DNA of 64,000 bases from an uncultured Flavobacteriales bacterium (GCA_905480145.1 CAJQPA010000031.1:1-64000), one strand, 5' to 3'. Counted from the stretch's first letter, positions 17,786 through 26,819 are shown. Numbers and translations: made by a program. The notes: generated by a model from the letters alone, not told the origin.

Positions 17786-17793
17786 CAAAGATA
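17786..17793 (-). promoter_or_regulatory. Promoter of rpmE
   Basis: TATCTTTG on the minus strand, 38 nt upstream of the rpmE ATG, with a TTG 24 nt further upstream (plus-strand CAA at 17818-17820). Confidence 0.6.
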
Positions 17794-17864
17794 AATATTT
17801 TATTTTGAACTTTTACACAAAAAACACATTTTTGTTGAACAAAATATTTTTACGCAAATTACGT

Positions 17865-17872
17865 TATTTTTG
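17865..17872 (+). promoter_or_regulatory. Promoter of the beta-helix lipoprotein gene
   Basis: TATTTTTG, an exact element 17 nt before the ATG at 17890, with a TTG 27 nt upstream. It is divergent from the rpmE promoter. Confidence 0.5.
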
Positions 17873-17889
17873 TCTAAGAATATATACTT

Positions 17890-19323
17890 ATGAATAAATT
17901 CATTGCTTGGTTGATACTGCTTATTGGTTTAGGATGTGCTATTAATTTTTCTAGCTGTAAAAAACCACTTTCATTTTCGAAAGAAAACTTGACGTTTAGT
18001 CAAGATACCGTCATCTTCGACACTATTTTCTCAACTATAGCATCAGTTACCAAACGATTCAAAATCTACAACCCCTCTAAAAGAACCTTACAAATAAGCC
18101 AAGTTGAATTGGTTGGTGGGGCAAATTCTCCGTTCAGAATTAACTTCGATGGCGTTGCAGGGACCAATTTTGCAGATATTGAAATCAATGGAAATGATAG
18201 CTTGTTCGTTTTTGTAGAGGTGACACTAGATCAAAACAACACGAACAATCCACTTATCTTTGAGGATAGAGTTCGATTTCAATCAAATGGACAAGATCAA
18301 TTTGTTGAATTAGTTGCCTGGGGTCAAGATGCATATTTTCACTATTCGTATATTTCACAAGGTATCTTTGATTTAAACTCTGGCATCTGGCCAAATGATA
18401 AGCCTCATGTTATATACGGAGGAGCTTTTATAGACAGCGCAGAATCTTTAACAATTCAAGCAGGAACTGACATCTTCCTGCATAACAACGCCTTTCTTTT
18501 TAATTACAAAGGAACACTTAACATAGAGGGAACTCTGGGAAATGAAGTAACACTTCAAGGCGACCGACTAGAGGCAAGTTACGCTGACACTCCTGGACAA
18601 TATTATGGCATATACATGGTGGAAGCAAAACCTAGCTCCATTAATTACGCCATTATAAAAAATGCGACTTCAGCCATACAAATCAATGGAGCAGATCAGG
18701 GAAATCCCCCAACAACATCCACATTGACAGTTTCAAATACCATTATTCGTAATTCCGCTTCTTATGGAATCTTTTTATACAATGGTGACTTAGATTTTAA
18801 TTTAGCCGGAACCATAAAAGCGGAAAATTGTATTCTTTCAAAAAATGGGGTTCACTCTCTAATTATGCTCGGTGGTGGCGGAGTTAATTTTAACCATTGC
18901 CATCTCCTTGGATATGGAACAGGAGAAAATGTATCAGCTGCTGTTGGTTTAAGTAATCATTATGGAGCCACTGGTCTGGTCCGAGGAATAAGTGAAGCTA
19001 CTTTCACAAACAATGTGATATATGGTAATTCAGATATTGAATTAGCCATTGATACAATTCCCAATGTGGCTATAACATTAAACTTCAACTTTGAAAACAA
19101 CCTGATCAAAAGCTCTCCTATTTTCACTTCGCCAATTTTCAACCCAAGTTCAAACAAATGGAATATGAACCCTGCCTTTACTAACATAGAGGAAAATGAT
19201 TATCATTTTTCATCCACTTCGCCACTTCGCGATGCGGGAAACTCTTCATATCCAACTTCTAACCTAGTTGACATAGAAGGAGGCTCCCAATTAATTCCTG
19301 ACATTGGAGCTTATGAGTTTTAG
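17890..19323 (+). CDS. Lipoprotein with right-handed beta-helix domain
   Basis: 477 aa. The hydrophobic N-terminus contains two possible lipid-attachment cysteines, Cys16 (GLGC) and Cys23 (FSSC, followed by Lys-Lys). Residues ~30-155 form an Ig-like/choice-of-anchor domain (FSQDTVIFDTIFST; KRFKIYNPSKRTLQI). The remainder shows the repetitive beta pattern of a parallel beta-helix (INYAIIKNATSAIQI; NTIIRNSASYGIFLYN; ATFTNNVIYGNSDIEL) and ends with SPLRDAGNSSYP and DIGAYEF, typical of choice-of-anchor Q-like surface proteins. It is probably exposed on the cell surface; ligand or enzymatic activity unknown. It lies tail-to-tail with glutamine synthetase and shares a terminator with it. Confidence 0.8.
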   Translation: MNKFIAWLILLIGLGCAINFSSCKKPLSFSKENLTFSQDTVIFDTIFSTIASVTKRFKIYNPSKRTLQISQVELVGGANSPFRINFDGVAGTNFADIEINGNDSLFVFVEVTLDQNNTNNPLIFEDRVRFQSNGQDQFVELVAWGQDAYFHYSYISQGIFDLNSGIWPNDKPHVIYGGAFIDSAESLTIQAGTDIFLHNNAFLFNYKGTLNIEGTLGNEVTLQGDRLEASYADTPGQYYGIYMVEAKPSSINYAIIKNATSAIQINGADQGNPPTTSTLTVSNTIIRNSASYGIFLYNGDLDFNLAGTIKAENCILSKNGVHSLIMLGGGGVNFNHCHLLGYGTGENVSAAVGLSNHYGATGLVRGISEATFTNNVIYGNSDIELAIDTIPNVAITLNFNFENNLIKSSPIFTSPIFNPSSNKWNMNPAFTNIEENDYHFSSTSPLRDAGNSSYPTSNLVDIEGGSQLIPDIGAYEF

Positions 19324-19382
19324 AAAATTTAAACAAAAAAAACCGCAACAAATGTTGCGGTTTTTTTTGTTTAAATTTTCTA
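19321..19382. terminator. Near-perfect palindromic terminator spanning both stop codons
   Basis: A 30-bp perfect inverted repeat with a 2-nt AA centre (left arm 19321-19350, right arm 19353-19382). Its core is CCGCAACA/TGTTGCGG flanked by eight As and eight Ts. The TAG of the beta-helix gene and the TAG of glutamine synthetase are the outermost bases of the two arms, so both genes end inside the hairpin. Confidence 0.9.
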
Positions 19383-21566
19383 ACGTGTGAACAACATTTC
19401 TCTGAACTTAGGCATTCTCCATTCCTCATCATCAATCAGTAATTCTAATTTATCCACGTGATATCTAATCTCATCAAAGTGCACCTTAACTTTATCGCAA
19501 TATGCAATTGCTTTGTTTTCGTGGCCTTGAATTTTATTTGCTTTTTTTCTAGCAACAAGCATCTTATCGCTTATTTCTTTCATACCATTGATATGTTCCG
19601 AAATCTCCGCAATAATTTGAACTTGCGCATTTGAAGCAACTTTTCCAGATTTAGCACCTAACACATCCATTAAGCCTTGAACATTCTGAATTAATTTATT
19701 TTGATAAGCAACTGCCGCAGGAACAATAAAGTTCTGAACCATATCTCCTATCACTCTTGCTTCAATTTGAATTTTGTAGATGTAGTTTTCAAATTCAATT
19801 TCTTGACGTGCTTTCAATTCAACAGGCGACAATACTCCCATATCATTAAACAAATCTGCAACACCTTTACCATCCCATGCTTGAAGAGCTCTAGGCGTAT
19901 CCATTAAATTAGAAAGTCCTCTAGATTTAGCTTCTTTAACCCACTCCTCACCATAACCATTTCCTTCGAAACGAATCTTTTTAGACTCCTTAATTAACTT
20001 TTGAAGTTCTTTAAGAATTGCCTCATCTTTACCATCTCCCTTTTTAATTCTTGCATCAACACTTACCTTAAAGTCCTGTAATTGTTTTGCCATAATTGTA
20101 TTTAAAACAATCATTGCAGAAGAGCAATTTGCAGTAGAACCAACAGCTCTAAACTCAAATTTATTTCCAGTAAAGGCAAAAGGCGAAGTTCTATTACGAT
20201 CAGTATTGTCCAGCAATATTTGAGGAATCTTACCGATATTTAACTTTAACTCTGTCTTATCTTCTGGTGTCATTTTACCAGCCTTTACATTCTTCTCAAT
20301 CTTATTTAAAAGTTCAGTCAATTGCGAACCAATAAATGTAGAAATTATAGCAGGAGGAGCTTCATTAGCGCCAAGTCTATGATCATTGCCCGCACCTGCA
20401 ATGGCAGCGCGCAATAAATCAGCGTGAACATCAATTGCTTTAATTGTATTCACTAAGAATGTTAAGAATTGTAAATTGCTTTTAGGATTTTTCCCGGGCG
20501 CTAACAAGTTAACACCAGTATTTGTGCTTAAGGACCAATTATTGTGTTTTCCAGAACCATTTATACCTGCAAAAGGCTTCTCATGTAAAAGAATTCTGAA
20601 ATCATGCTTTCTTGCAATCTTTTCTAAAAGATCCATTAACAAAAGATTGTGATCATTTGCCAAATTACATTCTTCAAAAATTGGAGCACATTCGAATTGA
20701 TTAGGAGCAACCTCGTTGTGACGAGTTGTCACAGGTATACCTAATCGAATAGATTCCAATTCGAAATCTCTCATGAAAGCTGTAACTCTTTCTGAAATGG
20801 AACCAAAATAGTGATCATCTAACTGCTGCCCTTTCGCTGATGCATGTCCAAACAAAGTCCTTCCCGTCATCATTAAGTCAGGGCGTGCATTGAACCAAGC
20901 TTTATCTACTAAAAAATATTCTTGCTCCCAACCTAAAGTTGCTTGCACTTTATTAACGTTCTTATCAAAATATTTACAAACACCTGTGGCAGCCTCATCT
21001 ATTGCATGCAATGCTTTTAAAAGCGGCATCTTATAATCTAGTGCTTCACCTGTATACGCAATAAAAATTGTTGGTATACAAAGTGTTTTGTCAATAACGA
21101 AAGCAGGAGATGAAGGGTCCCAAGCCGTATATCCTCTTGCCTCAAACGTGTTTCTAATTCCTCCATTTGGAAAAGAAGAAGCATCAGGTTCTTGCTGAAC
21201 CAACAATTCCCCATCAAAACGCTCAATTGCTTTACCTGGACCAACAGGCTTATAGAAAGCATCGTGCTTCTCTGCTGTAGTCCCTGTCAATGGTTGAAAC
21301 CAATGAGTATAATGAGTTGCATTTTTTGTTATAGCCCAATCTTTCATGGCAGAAGCAACCTGATCAGCCATTTTTCTATCCAAACGCTCGCCTGAACCGG
21401 TTGCTTTCATCATAGATTTATACGCTTCACTCGGAAGATACTCTCGCATAATTTCAGAATGAAATACATTCTCTCCAAAAACTTCTGAGAGTTTTCCGTT
21501 GAACTCAATTGGTTTTGGTGTTCTGTGCAGAACATCAAAATAAGCTTGCACTCTTTGATTCGCCAT
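19380..21566 (-). CDS. glnA: Glutamine synthetase type III
   Basis: 728 aa. ATP-dependent glutamine formation from glutamate and ammonia. Its length, about 1.6 times that of GSI, identifies the GSIII class typical of Bacteroidota. Visible motifs are GWEQEYFLVDKAWF (metal-binding glutamates), TTRHNEVAPNQFECAP, NGSGKHNNWSLST, GANEAPPAIIST, RNRTSPFAFTGNKFEFRAVGS and a C-terminal helical extension. The frame reaches 21605, but the Met at 21566 starts the conserved ANQRVQAYFDVLHRTP sequence and sits 20 nt downstream of an exact promoter element, so I use it. Confidence 0.95.
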   Translation of the reverse strand: MANQRVQAYFDVLHRTPKPIEFNGKLSEVFGENVFHSEIMREYLPSEAYKSMMKATGSGERLDRKMADQVASAMKDWAITKNATHYTHWFQPLTGTTAEKHDAFYKPVGPGKAIERFDGELLVQQEPDASSFPNGGIRNTFEARGYTAWDPSSPAFVIDKTLCIPTIFIAYTGEALDYKMPLLKALHAIDEAATGVCKYFDKNVNKVQATLGWEQEYFLVDKAWFNARPDLMMTGRTLFGHASAKGQQLDDHYFGSISERVTAFMRDFELESIRLGIPVTTRHNEVAPNQFECAPIFEECNLANDHNLLLMDLLEKIARKHDFRILLHEKPFAGINGSGKHNNWSLSTNTGVNLLAPGKNPKSNLQFLTFLVNTIKAIDVHADLLRAAIAGAGNDHRLGANEAPPAIISTFIGSQLTELLNKIEKNVKAGKMTPEDKTELKLNIGKIPQILLDNTDRNRTSPFAFTGNKFEFRAVGSTANCSSAMIVLNTIMAKQLQDFKVSVDARIKKGDGKDEAILKELQKLIKESKKIRFEGNGYGEEWVKEAKSRGLSNLMDTPRALQAWDGKGVADLFNDMGVLSPVELKARQEIEFENYIYKIQIEARVIGDMVQNFIVPAAVAYQNKLIQNVQGLMDVLGAKSGKVASNAQVQIIAEISEHINGMKEISDKMLVARKKANKIQGHENKAIAYCDKVKVHFDEIRYHVDKLELLIDDEEWRMPKFREMLFTR

Positions 21567-21586
21567 GACAAATGTTTTGTTTTCGT

Positions 21587-21594
21587 CAAAAATA
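21587..21594 (-). promoter_or_regulatory. Promoter of glutamine synthetase III
   Basis: TATTTTTG on the minus strand, 20 nt before the ATG at 21566. A TTG (plus-strand CAA at 21616-21618) lies 21 nt upstream, which is ideal Bacteroidota spacing. Confidence 0.65.
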
Positions 21595-21734
21595 CATATA
21601 AACAAGGGGGTATTACAAAATAAACAATGTTTTTTTTATCAACACCCCCTCTTTTTTTTCAATTTAAACCGTAAAAAACAAACAACAAAGCCCTAAACCA
21701 TAAAAAAATGTAAGTGATTCAAATTAAAAAACAT

Positions 21735-21762
21735 AAAAAAAAGCCATCGTTTCCGATGACTT
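21735..21762 (-). terminator. Terminator of the small-protein gene at 21783
   Basis: 9-bp stem with one G-T wobble and a GAAA tetraloop on the minus strand (CATCG-GAAA-CGATG core), followed by eight Ts. It begins 20 nt after the stop. Confidence 0.82.
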
Positions 21763-21782
21763 TCATTCACTAAATTTGGCTA

Positions 21783-22043
21783 CTATTTAGTAGCTGCCCA
21801 TTTCCTTACTTCTGTTCTGAACCACTCATCCGCAGCATCAGTCCATTTGTAGTTATCTCTCAAATATGCCACGGTGTCCTTTTCAATGTCTGTATAAGAG
21901 TTCCCATCTTTTACTGCTTCATAAATTTTCTCAGCGTCAGCCATAGAAATTCTTCCATCTCCTCCACCAGCAGTTAATTTATCCGCTAATTCGATTAATT
22001 CTCCATCGTACTTATTTCCGTCAATTGTTTTGTAATAGGACAT
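21783..22043 (-). CDS. Small acidic soluble protein, unrecognised
   Basis: 86 aa, no signal peptide or membrane segment. The segment GGGDGRISMADAEKIYEAV recalls half of an EF-hand calcium loop but lacks its first acidic ligands, so calcium binding is only a possibility. The C-terminal half is helical and aromatic (DTVAYLRDNYKWTDAADEWF). The gene has a consensus promoter (TTG, 19-nt spacer, TATCTTTG) and a strong terminator, so it is a stand-alone and probably well-expressed transcription unit. I do not know the family. Confidence 0.75.
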   Translation of the reverse strand: MSYYKTIDGNKYDGELIELADKLTAGGGDGRISMADAEKIYEAVKDGNSYTDIEKDTVAYLRDNYKWTDAADEWFRTEVRKWAATK

Positions 22044-22073
22044 TGTTAAAATGATTTATGTTAATAATTACAC

Positions 22074-22081
22074 CAAAGATA
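22074..22081 (-). promoter_or_regulatory. Promoter of the small-protein gene
   Basis: TATCTTTG on the minus strand, 30 nt upstream of the ATG at 22043, with a TTG 19 nt upstream (plus-strand CAA at 22101-22103). Confidence 0.65.
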
Positions 22082-22286
22082 AAATTACAACTGAAAAAAC
22101 CAAGCTTATACAAATGAAAAACGAGGATCTTAACAATAAAATAACAATCTTAAAAACACAACCCAACCAATAAAAAATACACTTCGTCGATAAAAAACAA
22201 TGATTAATCGATAAATAATTTTTTTTATCTAAAAAAGAGTTCTACATTTATAGTCCGACCAGTATTCTAAACCCAACCTCTAGAAA

Positions 22287-22334
22287 ATGAAATTATCACC
22301 TTTTGATGATTCATCTTTTAATATTAACCATTAA
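22287..22334 (+). CDS. Possible 15-codon upstream ORF
   Basis: ATG to TAA, encoding MKLSPFDDSSFNINH, ending 11 nt before the TonB-domain start and lying downstream of the TACATTTA promoter candidate. It may be a chance frame. Its position in the leader is the only reason to list it. Confidence 0.2.
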   Translation: MKLSPFDDSSFNINH

Positions 22335-22345
22335 AAAAAAACACT

Positions 22346-23125
22346 ATGAAAAGTTTTTCTTCTATCGGCTGGACCACAAAAAGCGGAATTTTAAGCCTCA
22401 AAGTAAGTACTCTTGCAATTATTTCAACAGTAGCTGTCAGCAGCGCAATTATTGTCAACGAAGTATACAAATCTCAAAAACAGAAAAAAGCACTGGAGAA
22501 AGTGATTAACCCAGCTGGTATTTCTATTGAGAAATCAACCTTTCACTCAGATTTTGATGATATTCTTTTTTCCCCCATAATAACAGATATAATTGACAAA
22601 GGAGAAAATGAAAAACCTCTTGCTAATAAAGTTATAGCTTCAAATAAAACAATAAGACTTAGCGATGAAGAGATTAGTGAATACCTTAACAACTCCTCTC
22701 AAGCTCCTCCAATTAAAGAAATCATAATTCCCATTATAAATGAAAAAGAAGAACAACCAAAATCCTCCAGTTTTAATTTCTCTCAAGAAGACATGGAGTA
22801 CTTTTCTAAATATGGGGTAGAACGAAATATTGTTTCAGCTTCATTTAGAGGAGATGATCTAAATTGGGAGAATTATATAGAGAAGCATTTGAAATACCCC
22901 CAATCCGCCATCAAAAATGAAATGGAAGGCACAGTTGTCGTCAAATTCGAGGTGGGAGAAGATGGCAGTATTTCAAATGCTTTTGTTTCCAAAAGTATTT
23001 CCAAATCATTGGATGAGGAGGCATTGAGATTGGTTAATAACTTCCCTAATTGGAATTCCAAGCGAGTCAATGATCAAAAAGTGAGGTCTATACTGAAGAT
23101 TCCTGTCAGATTCGAACTGCAATAG
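22346..23125 (+). CDS. TonB-domain membrane protein
   Basis: 259 aa. One membrane helix at about 18-38 (LKVSTLAIISTVAVSSAIIV) is followed by a variable linker (~45-150) and a C-terminal TonB domain (~175-258: WENYIEKHLKYPQSAIKNEM, EGTVVVKFEVGEDGSI, DEEALRLVNNFPNW, SILKIPVRFEL). The N-terminal MKSFSSIGWTTKSGILSLKVS resembles Bacteroidota proteins where TonB_C is used outside classical siderophore uptake. No ExbBD or receptor is adjacent. It is convergent with the M16 peptidase gene. Confidence 0.82.
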   Translation: MKSFSSIGWTTKSGILSLKVSTLAIISTVAVSSAIIVNEVYKSQKQKKALEKVINPAGISIEKSTFHSDFDDILFSPIITDIIDKGENEKPLANKVIASNKTIRLSDEEISEYLNNSSQAPPIKEIIIPIINEKEEQPKSSSFNFSQEDMEYFSKYGVERNIVSASFRGDDLNWENYIEKHLKYPQSAIKNEMEGTVVVKFEVGEDGSISNAFVSKSISKSLDEEALRLVNNFPNWNSKRVNDQKVRSILKIPVRFELQ

Positions 23126-23129
23126 ACAG

Positions 23130-24362
23130 TTAATACTTATAAGTAAGTTGACCTATACTTTGCCTGTCAAAGGACGTTTTCGCAATTTCAGTTAACTCAT
23201 TTAGTTGTATCTGATCAATTTGATTATAAATTTGAGCCATTGAATCCACCTTTCCACGGACCATTATTGACCTGGCATGAGTGAACATTAACTCATTATT
23301 ATTATCTAATGAAAGGGCTATATGCCCTTTTAATTGTTCTTTCGCTTGAATTAATTCAAGCGCAGACAATCCTTCATTATCAATAAGATCAAATTCTTTG
23401 TAAATTAGATCAATGGCTTTTTTAAGGTACTTCTTATCTGTCCCCATATAAACGCTCCAAAAACCAGTGTCTTCGTAGGTTGTATAATTAGACTCTATAT
23501 TATATGCGTAGCCATGCTTTTCACGTATAGATAATGTTAGTCTCGCATTTAAGGCTGGACCACCGAGAACATTCATCAATAGCGTCATGCCTCTTCTAGA
23601 ATTATCATAGTAAGATGGAGCCCTTCCACCAAGTACTGTATGCGCCTGAAAATTAGACTCCTTTAAAGTATCATTAAATGTTTCAAATTTTGGCACAAAT
23701 AACTCTAGAGACGGAATAGTCTTGCCTTCCATTTCACCAAAATTCAATTCAATTTCTCTTTTTAATTCTTTTAAATCAACATTACCAACAAATGAAATTA
23801 TCATGTTTGAAGGAATGAAATATTTCTCTTTATACCTCAACAAACTTTCACGAGAAAATGAATTTACTGACTTTTTAGTTCCTAAGGTATTATAACCTAA
23901 AGAATTCCCCCTAAATATTCTCGACTCAAAATCATCATATATTTTTTCTATAGGACTATCCAAATAAGAAATTATTTCATCAAGAACTACTTCTTTTTCT
24001 TTCTCAATTTCTTCAGGAGGGAAAGAAGCATTCTGCACTATATCGCCTAACAACTCAGCAGCAATGGGAAAGTGATTTTTTCTAAACGACGCATGGACAC
24101 AAATCTCTTCTTTCGTGGTATAAGCATTCAGTTCCCCTCCCACACTATCAAGATCCGTAAAAATATCAAACGCTTTTCTTTTATGGGTCCCTTTAAATAT
24201 ACAATGTTCAAGAAAATGTGCTAACCCCATCTCTTCTGAACTCTCATACCTAGAGCCTGCTTTAAAAAAAACTCCCATATGCGCCACAAGAGTATCTGTT
24301 TTCAGATAAACAATTTTAGCCCCATTCGAGAGCTCAAATATTTCCGGATTAACCTCTAACAT
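23130..24362 (-). CDS. M16-family zinc metalloprotease
   Basis: 410 aa, the size of a single PqqL/processing-peptidase-like unit. The inverted zinc motif HFLEH (His49, Glu52, His53) is followed by the distal glutamate in EKEKEVVLDEI. The C-terminal domain has LGGPALNARLTLSIREKHGYAYNIES, the R/Y substrate-gripping motif of M16 enzymes. There is no signal peptide, so it appears cytoplasmic. It starts 2 nt after pdxH in an operon DUF4494-pdxH-M16. The substrate is unknown. Confidence 0.9.
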   Translation of the reverse strand: MLEVNPEIFELSNGAKIVYLKTDTLVAHMGVFFKAGSRYESSEEMGLAHFLEHCIFKGTHKRKAFDIFTDLDSVGGELNAYTTKEEICVHASFRKNHFPIAAELLGDIVQNASFPPEEIEKEKEVVLDEIISYLDSPIEKIYDDFESRIFRGNSLGYNTLGTKKSVNSFSRESLLRYKEKYFIPSNMIISFVGNVDLKELKREIELNFGEMEGKTIPSLELFVPKFETFNDTLKESNFQAHTVLGGRAPSYYDNSRRGMTLLMNVLGGPALNARLTLSIREKHGYAYNIESNYTTYEDTGFWSVYMGTDKKYLKKAIDLIYKEFDLIDNEGLSALELIQAKEQLKGHIALSLDNNNELMFTHARSIMVRGKVDSMAQIYNQIDQIQLNELTEIAKTSFDRQSIGQLTYKY

Positions 24363-24363
24363 G

Positions 24364-25008
24364 TTACGGATTTATTCGAAATGTTTTCCAAATGCCTTTT
24401 TCTGATTCAAAAACGAATCTATCATGTAAACGTGAAGGTCTTCCTTGCCAAAACTCAAAGCGAGTTGGTTTAATTTGATAACCTCCCCAAAAATCAGGTC
24501 TTGGCACTTTCGAAGTGAATTTCTCATCAAACTCTAACACTCTTTGCTCAAGTGTTTCATACTCATCCAATTCTTCACTTTGATTTGAAGCCCAAGCTCC
24601 TAATTGACTCTTTCTTGGTCGAGAATTAAAATAAGAATCACTAATTTCTTCGCTCACTTTTGAGCAAACACCATCAATTCTGATCTGCCTTGATGCCCCT
24701 GGATAAAAGAAAAGCATTGAAACTTTAGAATTATCCGCAATATCCTTTGCCTTAGAACTATTGTAATTTGTGTAAAACACATATTGAGAATCAATCAAGT
24801 CCTTCAAATATACAATTCTAGAACTCGGCTGTAAATCAGTATTAACAGTATTAAGAGAGAAAGCATTCGGCTCATTTTCTTGATTAGAAACAGCCTCAGA
24901 CATCCACAGCTCAGCCAATTCAAATGGATTAACACCATCGACCTCGTCCAATCGTCCATTATCAAAATCATGACGATTAATATTTCTACTTTGTGGATTA
25001 TCTATCAT
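24364..25008 (-). CDS. pdxH: Pyridoxamine 5'-phosphate oxidase
   Basis: 214 aa, the normal length. FMN-dependent oxidation of pyridoxine/pyridoxamine 5'-phosphate to pyridoxal 5'-phosphate. Motifs are the N-terminal NPFELAELWMSEA, PSSRIVYLKDL, FYTNYNSSKAKDI (FMN phosphate), RQIRIDG, SYFNSRPRKSQLGAWAS and the C-terminal PTRFEFWQGRPSRLHDR. The start overlaps the DUF4494 stop by 1 nt, so it is translationally coupled. Confidence 0.95.
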   Translation of the reverse strand: MIDNPQSRNINRHDFDNGRLDEVDGVNPFELAELWMSEAVSNQENEPNAFSLNTVNTDLQPSSRIVYLKDLIDSQYVFYTNYNSSKAKDIADNSKVSMLFFYPGASRQIRIDGVCSKVSEEISDSYFNSRPRKSQLGAWASNQSEELDEYETLEQRVLEFDEKFTSKVPRPDFWGGYQIKPTRFEFWQGRPSRLHDRFVFESEKGIWKTFRINP

Positions 25009-25553
25009 TAATTCTCGTCCTCTTCGTCTTCAATATCAGATCCTGGTGCTGAAAATACAGCTCCTGACTCTTCATCAACAACATCAGTTTCCTCTAACGG
25101 TCTTCTTGACAATTCCTTGTCCAACTCCTCTGCATAAGGGAAAATTTCAACGATTGGAGAAATTGCAATTGCAGGAATTTGAAATTCAGCCAACATTCCT
25201 TTTAAACTTTCTGTCAAACGCTCAAATGCCTGCTTTACAGAATCTGCTGAAACTAAAAATTGCTGCGTTACCTTTTTACCTTTCTCAGAGTCAGCATCAA
25301 AATTTTCATATACGGCCTTGCACTTGTACCAAACATCAGAGTCATCATATGAGAAAATATCATGAATCTCAGTTTTTGTAATACCCGTCACCAAAAACTC
25401 ACCTCTAATGACATCTGATAATTCTTCAAATATTCTAGCCTCTGCATCTGTAAAAGACATTGCAGCTAAAAGATAAGGTTCTGTAACTCTTTTTACCTCT
25501 CCACTATCTAAATGTTTTGTATATTTTACCTTAACGGTGAACCAATTATTCAT
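25008..25553 (-). CDS. DUF4494 protein
   Basis: 181 aa. The sequence (NNWFTVKVKYTKHLDSGEVKRVTEPYLLAA; SFTDAEARIFEEL; WYKCKAVYENFD) matches the DUF4494 proteins that are common and uncharacterised in Bacteroidota. The acidic C-terminus (VDEESG... EDEEDEN) is probably disordered. No signal peptide or membrane segment. It leads an operon with pdxH and the M16 protease; a function cannot be inferred from that. Confidence 0.85.
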   Translation of the reverse strand: MNNWFTVKVKYTKHLDSGEVKRVTEPYLLAAMSFTDAEARIFEELSDVIRGEFLVTGITKTEIHDIFSYDDSDVWYKCKAVYENFDADSEKGKKVTQQFLVSADSVKQAFERLTESLKGMLAEFQIPAIAISPIVEIFPYAEELDKELSRRPLEETDVVDEESGAVFSAPGSDIEDEEDEN

Positions 25554-25580
25554 AATTTGATAATATTAAAATTAAGACCT

Positions 25581-25588
25581 CAAAGATA
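25581..25588 (-). promoter_or_regulatory. Promoter of the DUF4494-pdxH-M16 operon
   Basis: TATCTTTG on the minus strand, 27 nt upstream of the ATG at 25553. Confidence 0.55.
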
Positions 25589-25651
25589 TCAAGAAATTAC
25601 ACTATTTATTAACTCTTACACTAAAGATATCAACGATTTCAATGATTTTTT

Positions 25652-26731
25652 CTACAAAGTGTATTTTTTACCTTTTGAGTATACCACGTAAGAGTTATTG
25701 AACAATTTCACTAAGATTGAGGATCCATAAATTTCGTATTCTGAATTCATCTGAGTAGTGACTGAAATAACCTTACCATTAACAAAGGCACTTACCCCTC
25801 CCATTAAATTCCGGAAGACAACGACATCATTTTTAATCAAATAATCTTTCGGAATATACCTTGCAACTTCTGTCTTTTCACCAGATACGCAGGCATAGAA
25901 GAAACCATTTTCGATCCAAACGGCAACATCATCTTTAACTTCCCACTTGCTAGCTCCAAAGTTCGTCAAAGCCTTCGTTTCTCCGTTATTATAATACATC
26001 AACTCTTCATTCCTGTTCTCATAGACCACAAATCCCCTTCCAGCTTTATATTTAGGAACATGGAATTCCTCAACATCCATAAAACCACCTTTATCGAAAA
26101 CAGCGAAGGTTCCAGAAATAGGATCATTAAAAGCAAGTATATCTGTACCAGCATCATAATAATATCGATCATGCCACACATCAATTTCATAAATATCGCC
26201 TTCCCAAAAAACCTTATTAAAGCCTCCATTATCCTGAAAAGCGACAATATTCTCACCTACAAAATCAGGTCCTCTCAACTCTCCTGCAGAGGTGTATAAT
26301 GTAATTATATTTCCATCGTGATATGTATTAACAGAGTTAAACCGCGTATCTTCAAAGACAATAATATTATCTCTCACCCAATATTCGCCAGCATTAAAAG
26401 ATAGTGTTTGCTTCACTCCGGCATCCCACATATTCAATGTAGTCCCAATCTTCCAGGTTAAAAGATTATCGGAAACTTGATAGTCGACTTTTAAATTAGC
26501 TAAATTCATTTTTGTTTTACCGTCATAAACAACAAGATTACCTCTTACATCTATATAGCCAACTACGTTATCTCCCGCCTTAAAGTCTTCAATGCGCTGC
26601 AACTCTATCGTTTGAAAAAAACCATCTTTAAAATTTTTAAAATAGTTATTGAAATCCAACATTGGAAGAACGTCCTGAGCGGATGAAAAAAATGTTATTA
26701 GTACAAATATGATAAGGGAAATTATTTTCAT
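25652..26731 (-). CDS. Secreted protein of unknown function
   Basis: 359 aa. Signal peptide of about 18 residues (IISLIIFVLITFFSSAQ). The mature protein is built of short repeating beta units (GDNVVGYIDVRGNLVVYDG; DNIIVFEDTRFNSVNTYHDG; GENIVAFQDNGGFNKVFWEG; KAGRGFVVYENRNEELMYYN), which suggests a beta-propeller. There is no sorting domain or lipobox, so it is probably periplasmic. An exact TACATTTG promoter element ends 4 nt before the ATG, implying a leaderless mRNA. It is divergent from the glsB-like gene. Confidence 0.75.
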   Translation of the reverse strand: MKIISLIIFVLITFFSSAQDVLPMLDFNNYFKNFKDGFFQTIELQRIEDFKAGDNVVGYIDVRGNLVVYDGKTKMNLANLKVDYQVSDNLLTWKIGTTLNMWDAGVKQTLSFNAGEYWVRDNIIVFEDTRFNSVNTYHDGNIITLYTSAGELRGPDFVGENIVAFQDNGGFNKVFWEGDIYEIDVWHDRYYYDAGTDILAFNDPISGTFAVFDKGGFMDVEEFHVPKYKAGRGFVVYENRNEELMYYNNGETKALTNFGASKWEVKDDVAVWIENGFFYACVSGEKTEVARYIPKDYLIKNDVVVFRNLMGGVSAFVNGKVISVTTQMNSEYEIYGSSILVKLFNNSYVVYSKGKKYTL

Positions 26732-26735
26732 TGTC

Positions 26736-26743
26736 CAAATGTA
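26736..26743 (-). promoter_or_regulatory. Leaderless promoter of the gene at 25652-26731
   Basis: TACATTTG on the minus strand, ending 4 nt before the ATG at 26731. Confidence 0.55.
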
Positions 26744-26819
26744 ATCAATTTTTGAGCCATTTATTTGGTCTTATTTTTTTGTATATTGTAGACAACATAT
26801 TTTAAATCAAAACGGAAAA

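Larger units (their letters stand above)
22044..22345. other. Divergent intergenic region, about 300 nt
   Basis: It holds the promoter of the small protein (22074-22081), a weaker plus-strand TACATTTA element at 22243-22250 and a 15-codon open frame (22287-22334) just before the TonB-domain gene. The rest is very AT-rich, and I see no RNA gene or clear operator. Confidence 0.6.

Noticed and set aside
25046-25381. 111-codon plus-strand ORF
   Set aside because: It lies opposite DUF4494 and has low-complexity Gln/Leu/His composition typical of an antisense frame.
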